DNA from: Nitrososphaerota archaeon
Lineage (GTDB): Archaea > Thermoproteota > Nitrososphaeria > Nitrososphaerales > Gagatemarchaeaceae
Direction: 5' to 3'
Assembly: GCA_027886905.1 (NCBI GenBank)
Contig: JAPCJO010000002.1
Span: 21,859-85,858, forward strand
DNA length: 64,000 nucleotides
Shown here: positions 56,189 to 63,529 of the stretch, in pieces
How the letters are laid out: the number at the start of each line of letters is the position of its first letter
Numbering within the stretch: position 1 is the stretch's first letter
Translations under genes and position numbers: made by a program
Notes under the pieces: model-generated
Databases searched by the model: none
Told to the model about the DNA's origin: nothing
Seen by the model: the letters and a program-made list of their open reading frames with translations, nothing else

Positions 56189-56761
56189 ATGACGTCCGCC
56201 GCGAAGGCGCTCACGAGCACCAGGGAGTTCAGGAAACTGGAGCTCCTCACAGTCTACTTCGTCCTCCTCGCGGCGGTCCTCTACTCGGTGAAGCTGGGCC
56301 AGGCCTCGTGGTATGTCGTCCTAGTCAGCGCGCTCGCCTGGTTCGGACTGGAGGCCAACGAGAACCGTGGGAGGCTGGCCAGTGCCATGGAGGTGGGCGC
56401 CTTCCTCCTGATATTCGATTTCATCTTCGAGAACTCTGGTTGGCTGGCCGGGCTCTGGTACACCAAGAGCGAGTTCCACGTGGGGGTCGTCCCTCTCCAG
56501 GTGATGGGAATCGCGTTCTTCGGGGGGGCCGCGTGGGCGCTCTATCTGCCGAGGAAGTTCAACCTCTGGCATTCTATTGTCGACTGCCTCGTCTTCGCAA
56601 CCTTCGGGGCCCTCGGCGAGCGGCTTCTCATCGGGCAGGTGCTCTTCGTCTACCAGCAGTGGTGGACGAGCTACGACGCGTTCGTCGCCTACTTCCTGAC
56701 GTGGGTCATTCTGCATTATGTCAGGTATGGCGTCCTCTTCAAGAGCGAAAGGACGGGCTGA
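56189..56761 (+). CDS. Membrane protein, five to six helices, unknown
   Basis: This 190-residue protein has about six hydrophobic segments, with the central conserved-looking stretch FDFIFENSGWLAGLWYT and LQVMGIAFFGGAAWALYLP. The Glu-Asn and Trp-rich face inside helix 3 hints at a quinone, carotenoid or heme-binding role; a faint resemblance to lycopene-cyclase-type membrane proteins is not enough for a call. The start is ATG 56189, leaderless relative to CTTTATGC. It is single-gene and precedes the DUF996 gene by 84 bases. Confidence 0.7.
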   Translation: MTSAAKALTSTREFRKLELLTVYFVLLAAVLYSVKLGQASWYVVLVSALAWFGLEANENRGRLASAMEVGAFLLIFDFIFENSGWLAGLWYTKSEFHVGVVPLQVMGIAFFGGAAWALYLPRKFNLWHSIVDCLVFATFGALGERLLIGQVLFVYQQWWTSYDAFVAYFLTWVILHYVRYGVLFKSERTG

Positions 56762-56784
56762 CCCGGCTTCTCCCGTTCCTAAAA

Positions 56785-56812
56785 GTGAGAATCGTATCCG
56801 CGGTTCTTATCC
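56785..56812 (+). promoter_or_regulatory. DUF996-flavodoxin promoter with GTGAGAATCG box
   Basis: GTGAGAATCG at 56785-56794 is followed after 9 bases by TTCTTATCC (56804-56812), the TATA element of the DUF996 gene, with a leader of about 10 bases before ATG 56846. Confidence 0.65.
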
Positions 56813-56845
56813 TACACAGCATCCGATTGGACACAGAGAAGCTGA

Positions 56846-57472
56846 ATGCGCAGTCTGGCATCCGTAAAGACGATCGGCGCTATCGGTTCAATCTTCGTGC
56901 TTCTCACCGCCGTGCCGACTGCGGGATCCTTGCTCGGGATAATCGGCTTCATCATGATACTCATAGCGATAAAGGACATCTCCGACACTGTGGCTGACAA
57001 GTCCATCTTCAGCAACATGCTGGTGGCCGTCGGGCTCGCGATAGTAGCGATAGTCGTCGGGGCGTTGGTCGTAGTGGGAAGCGTCCTGCGTTTTGTGGGT
57101 CTGAAGGCGCTCAGCGTCGGTTCGAGCTTCAACGCGTCGACCGTGCCGACGGGCGACTGGGTCGGCCTGATCGGCTCCATCCTTGTCGGTCTTGCCGTGG
57201 TCTGGGTGATAATGCTGGTCTCCGCGGTCTACGTCAGGAGGACCTACACGTCGATGGCCTCGAAGCTGGGGGTCTCGACTTTCGAGACGGCGGGGATGCT
57301 GTATCTCGTCGGAGCGGCCACCACCATAATCCTTGTCGGGTTCGTCCTGCTCCTCGTGGCGCAGGTGATGGTAATCATAGCTTTCTTTTCGATTGAGGAA
57401 AGGCCGCCCGCTGTCGCCGGCCAGCCGCTCCAGCCAACCGGGGTCAATAGATCGATGGAGGCGGGCCCTTGA
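56846..57472 (+). CDS. DUF996 membrane protein
   Basis: This 208-residue protein has four to five helices. The phrase GIIGFIMILIAIKDISDTVADKSIFSNM near the N-terminus is the signature of the DUF996 family, and a late MLYLVGAATTIILVGFVLLLV with FFSIEE completes it. The function of the family is unknown. The stop overlaps the start of the flavodoxin gene as TTGA, so both proteins are made from one mRNA, which suggests a membrane-associated flavodoxin function. Confidence 0.8.
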   Translation: MRSLASVKTIGAIGSIFVLLTAVPTAGSLLGIIGFIMILIAIKDISDTVADKSIFSNMLVAVGLAIVAIVVGALVVVGSVLRFVGLKALSVGSSFNASTVPTGDWVGLIGSILVGLAVVWVIMLVSAVYVRRTYTSMASKLGVSTFETAGMLYLVGAATTIILVGFVLLLVAQVMVIIAFFSIEERPPAVAGQPLQPTGVNRSMEAGP

Positions 57473-57963
57473 GGGCTCTTGTCATCTTCGACTCCAGGTA
57501 CGGCAACACGGAGAAAATCGCCAGGTCGCTCGGAGCCGGAATCTCGGAGGCGGGCGTCGAGACGGAATGCATCAACGCTCGAGACGCGAAAGTCGATTCG
57601 CTCAAAGACCTCGACCTCGTCTGCATCGGTGCCCCGACTGAGGCCTTCAGCGCGTCCAAGCCAATCAAGGATTTCATCGCGAAGCTCGACGGAGCGGACC
57701 TGGCCGGGAAGTGGGGCTTCGCCTTCGACACGAAGCTGGACTGGCGCATCTCCGGCAGCGCGGCCAAGTTCATCGAAAAGGAGTTGAAGCGGCTGGGGCT
57801 CCGCATCCTCGCCCCGCGAGAGTCCGCGATAGTCTTCAGCCCGCCAGCGAGGGACCGAGCGAGCACCACGAGGCTCGAGGAAGGGGAGGAGCCAAGGTTT
57901 CGGCGAGTCGGGAAGATGGTGGGAGACTCCCTCCTGGCCAGCGCGAAACCCGTCTTAGCTTGA
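57469..57963 (+). CDS. Flavodoxin-like FMN protein
   Basis: This 164-residue protein has the flavodoxin phosphate loop FDSRYGNTEKIARSLG at 7-22 and the second FMN loop GAPTEAFSASKP. The third loop (WGFAFDTKLDWRISGS) is also present. It is a low-potential single-electron carrier or a WrbA-like quinone reductase. The start is TTG 57469 overlapping the DUF996 stop. The nearby NapH-like membrane iron-sulfur protein (58403) is a possible electron partner, by position only. Confidence 0.87.
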   Translation: MRALVIFDSRYGNTEKIARSLGAGISEAGVETECINARDAKVDSLKDLDLVCIGAPTEAFSASKPIKDFIAKLDGADLAGKWGFAFDTKLDWRISGSAAKFIEKELKRLGLRILAPRESAIVFSPPARDRASTTRLEEGEEPRFRRVGKMVGDSLLASAKPVLA

Positions 57964-58003
57964 GCCTCGCAACGTTTACGCCGAGGCGGGACAAGAGCGA
58001 GGC

Positions 58004-58225
58004 GTGCTCATCACCGTTCACGTGACCCCGAACTCTAAGGAGTCTCGCGTGACGAAGGTCGGCGAGGCGAGCTTCGACGTGAGGGTGGACGAGAAGGCGG
58101 TGGGCGGCCGAGCGAACAAGAGGCTTCTTGAGATCCTGTCCCAACACTTCGAGGTACCCAGGTCGAGGATATCCATCGTGAGGGGAGCGAAGTCGAGGGA
58201 CAAGATAGTCGAAGTCAGCCCTTGA
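58004..58225 (+). CDS. DUF167 (YggU-like) protein
   Basis: This 73-residue protein has the DUF167 pattern LITVHVTPNSKESRV, FDVRVDEKAVGGRANKRLLE, then VPRSRISIVRGAKSRDKIVEV. It is a small alpha/beta protein of universal but unknown function, perhaps nucleic-acid binding. The start is GTG 58004. The 178 bases after it hold only short frames and a TATA-like GTCTATATCACC near 58337 that may serve the next gene. Confidence 0.85.
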   Translation: MLITVHVTPNSKESRVTKVGEASFDVRVDEKAVGGRANKRLLEILSQHFEVPRSRISIVRGAKSRDKIVEVSP

Positions 58226-58402
58226 GCGCAAGACGAGACTTCCGCAAAGGCTTATGTCTCCTGAGGAGCGATTCGAATCGAGATGGACGCGAAGCACGCG
58301 CCCTCCGCGCGGCGACGGAGTCACCGCCCGTCCAGGTCTATATCACCCTGGAATGCGCGAAGATGACGCCCGTGGTTCGCCGGTCGGAGGGAGCCTGGTA
58401 GG

Positions 58403-60454
58403 TTGGACTCTTTCGTTCTCTGGGGGGTAGCGGCGCTGATGGCCGTCGTCACGGCCTGGCTCCTGAGGAAGGGCTCGGCGGTCAAGACGCTGACCGACGC
58501 CGGGCTGGTCCTCTTCCTTCTAGCGATGATGGCCTCGATGTTTCTTAGCGCCGTGATCTACCTCTACTTCCCTAGCTTGGTCACCATCTTCGAGCTTGTG
58601 GCTTTGAACATGATCTCGATGAGCCTCGGCCTCATCCCCATCCTGACGGCTCTCTTCAGGGGCGACAAGCCGCTCGACGAGACTCGCAAGGGCAGCCACT
58701 TCTCCTCGAGATCGATCGTGTTCGCGGCGGTCATCGCGCTCGCCCTACTCTCCGAGGTGTTCATGGGATGGACGTTCGGGATCGTCTCCGGGGTCGCGTC
58801 GACCACATCCCAGAGCGTCTTCTCTTCCCTGGTAGAGTCTACAAGCTCCTACTGGTTCGTCTTCACGATGGCCGCCGAGATGGCGGTCACGCTCTATCTC
58901 GTGGGCGGGAGGTTCCCAAGGAGCTTCCGCTGGCTCGTCGCGCTCCAGACCGCGATCATGGTCCTCTCTCCCACGGCGTTCGCCAATTCATCCTGGGCAT
59001 ACTGGGCGCTCTGGGGAAACAGCGGCGCAATGATAGTCGCCATAATCCTCATCTTCGAATATCTCTACAGGAACAGGACGGTGTCGACTGGGGCGCTGAG
59101 CTACCTCCTCCGCCTGATGGGCGCGTACTCACTGATGATGGCCGGGCTCTTCGTGTGGCTCCTGTATGGTGACGCCTTACTCTTCGTCCTTTCGGTCGTC
59201 GCGGAGATGGTCGTCTACTTCACCATCGTCCTCGACGAGAAGAGGCTCGTCTCGCCTCCCCTGCAGGGGTGGCTCTCGATGCCGAAGTGGGCCTTCGGCC
59301 TCCTCCTCTCGCTGTTCCTCGCCGAGTTCTTCATGGGCGGTGCGCTCGACGCCCTGGCGAACGGGACGTCCTACTTCACCGGGCTGCCCTTCGCCTCGCT
59401 CAGCGGCTCCGTCCTAACCATATTGGGTGCGGCCTTCTACGACTTTATCGTTTTCGTCAGCAGCATCACGGCGTCCTTCCTCTTCCTCGCGATGATGGGG
59501 CTGGAGATGGGCGCCCTCGTGGTCTTCAAGATAAGGTACGCCAGGGAGACGGAGACGAAGATCAGGCTCGTCCTCCTCTTGGTCGCCTACGCCATCTACA
59601 GCCTCTTCCTCCCCGTCTTCGTCCTCGGAGCGGTGCTCCCCTCGATACCTTGGATAGGCTGGAGCATGGGCATCGGCACCGCCGGAGCGCTCGCGCCCGC
59701 GGTCATCCTGGCGCTCGTGGGGACATACCTGATCTCCGGCGGGCTTTCCTTTCTCTTCGGGAGCAGGCAGCTCTGCTCCCTGTTCTGCACGGCCGCGTTG
59801 ATGTATCAGGGGACGGCCATCGACGCGATGAGCAGCTTCAACAGGACTTCCGGGCTCGGCCGGAAGTACCTGACGAGCAGGATCCCATCGGCCTACAAGG
59901 TGGTGGTCACGCTCGTCTGGGGCTCCCTGCTTGTGGGCGCCGTCCTATCCTACCTGACGTCGGTGGGCGTCGTGGACGTCACGGTGTTCGGCGCCGACAC
60001 CGGATACTTCCTCTACGCGTTCTACTTCAGCTTCCTCTGGTACATCGTCTGGATAATGACGCCCTTCGTGGGGACCTACGGGTGCGCCACCACCGGGGTT
60101 TGCGGCTGGGGGGCCTTCAACCAGCTCATCTCGCGCGTAGGCCTCTTCAGGATAAAGGTGAGAGACAGCGACACGTGCTCCAGTTGCAAGACGAAGGACT
60201 GCGCCAAGGTCTGCCCCGTCGGCCTGACTGACATGCCCGGGGCGTTCATCGAGAAGGGCGAGTTCAGGAGCTTCAAGTGCATAGGCGTGGGCGACTGCGT
60301 ATCCGCCTGCCCTTACAACAACGTCTTCTTCTTCGACGTGAGGAACTGGATACGCATGAAGCTCAACATGCCGCTGCCGCCGCTCGCGGAGCCCCTCGGC
60401 AACGGCTCCGAGGCCCCGATAGACTTCCGCGCCGCCAGGAACGACACGAGCTAG
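58403..60454 (+). CDS. Membrane NapH/NosR-like iron-sulfur oxidoreductase
   Basis: This 683-residue protein has about 14 helices. The first part (1-290) and middle part (290-440) are related modules sharing the motif LSEVFMGWTF / LAEFFMGGAL. A NapH/NosR-like segment follows with paired cysteines RQLCSLFCTAALMY and YGCATTGVCGWGAF. The C-terminal domain (about 590-650) is a two-cluster ferredoxin, CSSCKTKDCAKVCP and CIGVGDCVSACPYNN. It should pass electrons between the membrane (probably quinone) and cytoplasmic carriers. TTG 58403 is the start, with GGAGGG 11 bases upstream. The next gene encodes a paralogue of the first module. No catalytic partner is recognisable, so the reaction is unknown. 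Confidence 0.8.
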   Translation: MDSFVLWGVAALMAVVTAWLLRKGSAVKTLTDAGLVLFLLAMMASMFLSAVIYLYFPSLVTIFELVALNMISMSLGLIPILTALFRGDKPLDETRKGSHFSSRSIVFAAVIALALLSEVFMGWTFGIVSGVASTTSQSVFSSLVESTSSYWFVFTMAAEMAVTLYLVGGRFPRSFRWLVALQTAIMVLSPTAFANSSWAYWALWGNSGAMIVAIILIFEYLYRNRTVSTGALSYLLRLMGAYSLMMAGLFVWLLYGDALLFVLSVVAEMVVYFTIVLDEKRLVSPPLQGWLSMPKWAFGLLLSLFLAEFFMGGALDALANGTSYFTGLPFASLSGSVLTILGAAFYDFIVFVSSITASFLFLAMMGLEMGALVVFKIRYARETETKIRLVLLLVAYAIYSLFLPVFVLGAVLPSIPWIGWSMGIGTAGALAPAVILALVGTYLISGGLSFLFGSRQLCSLFCTAALMYQGTAIDAMSSFNRTSGLGRKYLTSRIPSAYKVVVTLVWGSLLVGAVLSYLTSVGVVDVTVFGADTGYFLYAFYFSFLWYIVWIMTPFVGTYGCATTGVCGWGAFNQLISRVGLFRIKVRDSDTCSSCKTKDCAKVCPVGLTDMPGAFIEKGEFRSFKCIGVGDCVSACPYNNVFFFDVRNWIRMKLNMPLPPLAEPLGNGSEAPIDFRAARNDTS

Positions 60455-60593
60455 GACGGGAAGGCGGCCCCCCGACCGTCCAGTTATTATGAGGGGCCAG
60501 AATCACGGGCATCCCGGAAGTGGAATGCGGACGTCTGGGGGATCCTCGTTGAATCGGAAGCAAGCGTGGTGAGACGGCACGACATCCCTGGCC

Positions 60594-61499
60594 CTGCTCG
60601 ACACGAGCAACTATCTCGCCCCGGTCGCGCTCATAATGGTCGCGTTCATCAGCTTCCTCCTTACCCGGGCCGTCAAGACGAAGAACGGGATCGACACGGC
60701 GATCATCATACTCTTCCTCGGCATGATGGTGGCCATGCTCCTCGGGCCCGCATACCTCTACCTCACGACCCTAGGCTTCGGGATAAGCGACGTCGTCATC
60801 TGGGAGATTGCCGTGTTCATGACCCTCGGGATGATGCCCGCGGCAGGGCTGACGGCGGCCAAGCTCGTGCTTCTGGGCGAGCCCGGGAGGACGGGGCCAG
60901 GGCCGCTGTCGGGGCTCGTGAGCCACACCTCAGAGCTTCGGGCGGCGTACATCTTCCTCCTCGTCCTCAGCGAGTTCCTGATGGGCTGGACATTCAACCT
61001 TGCGTCAGGCCTGATCAGCCTCTCGGCTGGGTACTCCCTCGTGGACGTCGCGAAGCAGTTCGAGTACAGCCCCACCTCGTACTGGTTCGTCTTCACCATG
61101 GTCGGCGAGATGGGCTTCACGCTCATAGCCCTGCGCCACGTCATCCGCCCCGGCCTCCTCAAGATTCTGGCCATCCAGGGCGTGGTCATGTTCCTCACTC
61201 CTACCGCCTTGAGCTCACGGGTCTGGGAGACCTACACTGTCTACCTTGAAGCGGCCGTGATGACGGGCCTCGTCGTCTTCGCGATGGATTACCTCCGCAA
61301 GAGGAAGGAGCGCGACAGGCCCATGCTGAGCTACCTCGGGTTGTTCATCATCGCGAACGCAGTGATGATGGTCGGCTTCCTCCTCTGGCTCGTCGACGGC
61401 GACTCCCTCCTCCTGGCGGTCTCCCTCATCGTCGAGACTGCCATCTATTTCGACGCCGTGTTCACCGGCGCGGGCTTGGGCGAGACGTTTCATGGCTGA
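60594..61499 (+). CDS. Membrane partner protein, paralogue of the preceding N-terminal module, CTG start
   Basis: This protein of about 300 residues has seven or eight helices. LSEFLMGWTFNLASG and SPTSYWFVFTMVGEMGFTL align with LSEVFMGWTFGIVSG and STSSYWFVFTMAAEMAVTL of the preceding protein, as does the N-terminus (YLAPVALIM with WGVAALMAV). The first canonical start, ATG 60636, would cut away the first half of helix 1. The conserved region begins right after CTG codons at 60588 and 60594, with a TGA further upstream in frame, so CTG initiation is annotated. It has no cysteine clusters and probably forms a heterodimer with its neighbour. Confidence 0.7.
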   Translation: MLDTSNYLAPVALIMVAFISFLLTRAVKTKNGIDTAIIILFLGMMVAMLLGPAYLYLTTLGFGISDVVIWEIAVFMTLGMMPAAGLTAAKLVLLGEPGRTGPGPLSGLVSHTSELRAAYIFLLVLSEFLMGWTFNLASGLISLSAGYSLVDVAKQFEYSPTSYWFVFTMVGEMGFTLIALRHVIRPGLLKILAIQGVVMFLTPTALSSRVWETYTVYLEAAVMTGLVVFAMDYLRKRKERDRPMLSYLGLFIIANAVMMVGFLLWLVDGDSLLLAVSLIVETAIYFDAVFTGAGLGETFHG

Positions 61500-61538
61500 G
61501 GGGTCGGCGAGAGGGGAGCTGCGGCCGCGCGCGGCCGG

Positions 61539-62462
61539 TCATTCGGGGAAGACGTCGCGCGAGATCATCGTGCCGACGACCCAATTGGGCTGGTCGACGA
61601 CCTCGTGCACCCTCACGTCGGCCGCCACGCTGCAGAGGACGTAGGCGTCCTCCCTGGTCAGGCCATAGCTCTTCGTGAGGTAGTCGAGCATGTTACGAAC
61701 CGACTCCTTTGTGGCCGCCATCAGGTCGGGCGCTATGCCGGTGGCCACGTAGTATCCTCTCTTGGGCTTCGCGTCGCCTTCGGTCAGGTACTGGGGCCAG
61801 CGCAGGCTCGAGTTGCGCTCCAGCGTGAACCGCAGCGTGGCCTCGCCGGCGCACTCGATAGCGCACACGCACACCTCCCCGTCGCCCATCGCGGCGTGGA
61901 CGTCCCCGGCGGAGAAGAGTGCCCCGTCCACCCACACGGGTATCTTGATCCTGCTCCCGGCCGTGAGGTGCCTGATGTCCAAGTTCCCGCCGTGCTTGCC
62001 GGGGGGCATCACGTCGAAGGAGCCCCTCTCCGGTGGGGCGACCCCCAGCACCCCGCAGAATGGCCGAATTGGGATCTTGATCCCCTTCTCGAACGTCGCG
62101 AACTTCTTGTCCTTCAGCCTCCACTTGTAGAGGTATGGCTTCTTGAACTCCTCCAGGAGCCCAAAGCCCGGCATTATCGCCGACCAGCCGAAGTCGGCGG
62201 TCTTTACGCTCACCGTCTCGACGATGAGCGCGTCTCCGGGCCTCGCACCCTCGACGAAGACCGGGCCGGCTAGCGGGTATAGCTTCGAGGCATCGAGGCG
62301 GTCGATGTCTCGCGACTTCGAATCCTCGGTTAGCTGCCAGGAGGCTACGTCGTTTATCTCGAACGTCACGGTGTCTCCGTCGCCTATCGTCAGGACGGGC
62401 TTGTGGGACTTGGCCCACTTGTAGTGGAATGTCTCCCGTCCTATCCTTAGGCGCGAGGGCAT
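61539..62462 (-). CDS. Formamidase/acetamidase-type hydrolase
   Basis: This 307-residue protein belongs to the FmdA/AmdA family: GDTVTFEINDVASWQLTEDS, GPVFVEGARPGDALIVE, then CGVLGVAPPERGSFDVMPP and HGGNLDIRHLTAGSRI. The C-terminal EDAYVLCSVAADVRVHEVVDQPNWVVG is typical. Members release ammonia from formamide, acetamide or related amides through a zinc site. The natural substrate is uncertain. It is convergent with the preceding gene and divergent from the phosphoesterase gene. Confidence 0.88.
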   Translation of the reverse strand: MPSRLRIGRETFHYKWAKSHKPVLTIGDGDTVTFEINDVASWQLTEDSKSRDIDRLDASKLYPLAGPVFVEGARPGDALIVETVSVKTADFGWSAIMPGFGLLEEFKKPYLYKWRLKDKKFATFEKGIKIPIRPFCGVLGVAPPERGSFDVMPPGKHGGNLDIRHLTAGSRIKIPVWVDGALFSAGDVHAAMGDGEVCVCAIECAGEATLRFTLERNSSLRWPQYLTEGDAKPKRGYYVATGIAPDLMAATKESVRNMLDYLTKSYGLTREDAYVLCSVAADVRVHEVVDQPNWVVGTMISRDVFPE

Positions 62463-62577
62463 GCGGCGTCGTGGTGGCGGCCCGCTGCTTTCTAAAAAGC
62501 ATGCCCGACCCTCCGGTGCCTCGACGAGATGCCACCTCTCCCTCCACGTTAATTAGCTTCCCGGGCTGGCGGCCACC

Positions 62578-63528
62578 GTGGCCCGGTCGAGAGTCTACTT
62601 CGTCACGGACGTGCACGGCTCGAACGAGTGCTTCAGGAAGTTCTTGAACGCGGCCAGGTTCTACAAGGCGGACGTCCTGATACTCGGAGGAGACATCACG
62701 GGCAAGGTGATGACGCCGATAATCGAGAGCGAAGGGACGTTCAGCTGCTCCTACCAGGGCGCCGAGCTGGCGATGACGAGCAGGGAGGAGATGGAGGAGT
62801 TCAGGAGGAAGGCCGCGGAGTCCGGCACCTACACGCATCTCGTCAGCCCAAGGGAGTTCAGGGAGCTGGAGGCAGACCCCGTCAGCGTGAAGGAGCTCTT
62901 CGCACGACTGATGGTGGAGAGGGTGCGCGAGTGGATGTCCCTTGCTGAGGAGAGACTGGGGAAGACTTCGGTGAAGTGCTTCGTCTCACCCGGGAACGAC
63001 GACATCTTGGAGATCGACTCCGCCCTCGACTCCTCTAGCTACGTCGTGAACCCCGAGGAGAGGGTCGTCGAGATAGACGGCGGGCACGAGATGATAACTT
63101 CGGGCACCACCAACCGCACCCCCTGGAACAGCTCCAGGGAGGCGGACGAGGACGTCCTCGCCAAGAAGTTCTCCGACATGGCAGACAAGGTGAAGAGCAT
63201 GAAGTCCGCGGTCTTCAACATCCACGTCCCCCCGATTGACACCAACATCGACAAGGCGCCGCGCGTCGACGAGAACCTCAAGATCGTCGTGAAGGCAGGG
63301 AACGTGGAGATGATATCGGCGGGTAGCACGGCCTGCAGGGCGGCCATCGCGAAGTATCAGCCCATGCTGGGGCTGCACGGGCACATCCACGAGTCCCGGG
63401 GGATCGTGAAAATCGGCAGGACGATCTGCGCCAACCCAGGGAGCGAGTACGCCGAGGGGATCCTCCGGGGATTCCTTGCGGACCTGGACGGAGAGGAGGT
63501 AAAGTCATACCTGCTGACCTCAGGCTGA
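62578..63528 (+). CDS. Cytoplasmic calcineurin-like phosphoesterase
   Basis: This 316-residue protein has the metallophosphoesterase motifs VYFVTDVHGSNECF, VLILGGDITGK, CFVSPGNDD and LGLHGHIHESRG, with no signal peptide. It is therefore a cytoplasmic enzyme acting on a phosphodiester or nucleotide. A large insert (about 60-140) with charged helices lies between the second and third motifs. The start is GTG 62578; CGTTAATTAGC at about 62549-62559 is the promoter. The substrate cannot be predicted. Confidence 0.87.
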   Translation: MARSRVYFVTDVHGSNECFRKFLNAARFYKADVLILGGDITGKVMTPIIESEGTFSCSYQGAELAMTSREEMEEFRRKAAESGTYTHLVSPREFRELEADPVSVKELFARLMVERVREWMSLAEERLGKTSVKCFVSPGNDDILEIDSALDSSSYVVNPEERVVEIDGGHEMITSGTTNRTPWNSSREADEDVLAKKFSDMADKVKSMKSAVFNIHVPPIDTNIDKAPRVDENLKIVVKAGNVEMISAGSTACRAAIAKYQPMLGLHGHIHESRGIVKIGRTICANPGSEYAEGILRGFLADLDGEEVKSYLLTSG

Positions 63529-63529
63529 A

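Noticed and set aside
58281-58402. Two short frames ahead of the NapH-like gene, one ending one base before its start
   Set aside because: Only 12-27 codons, Arg-rich, no supporting promoter pattern; could be a leader peptide but the evidence is too thin to annotate.
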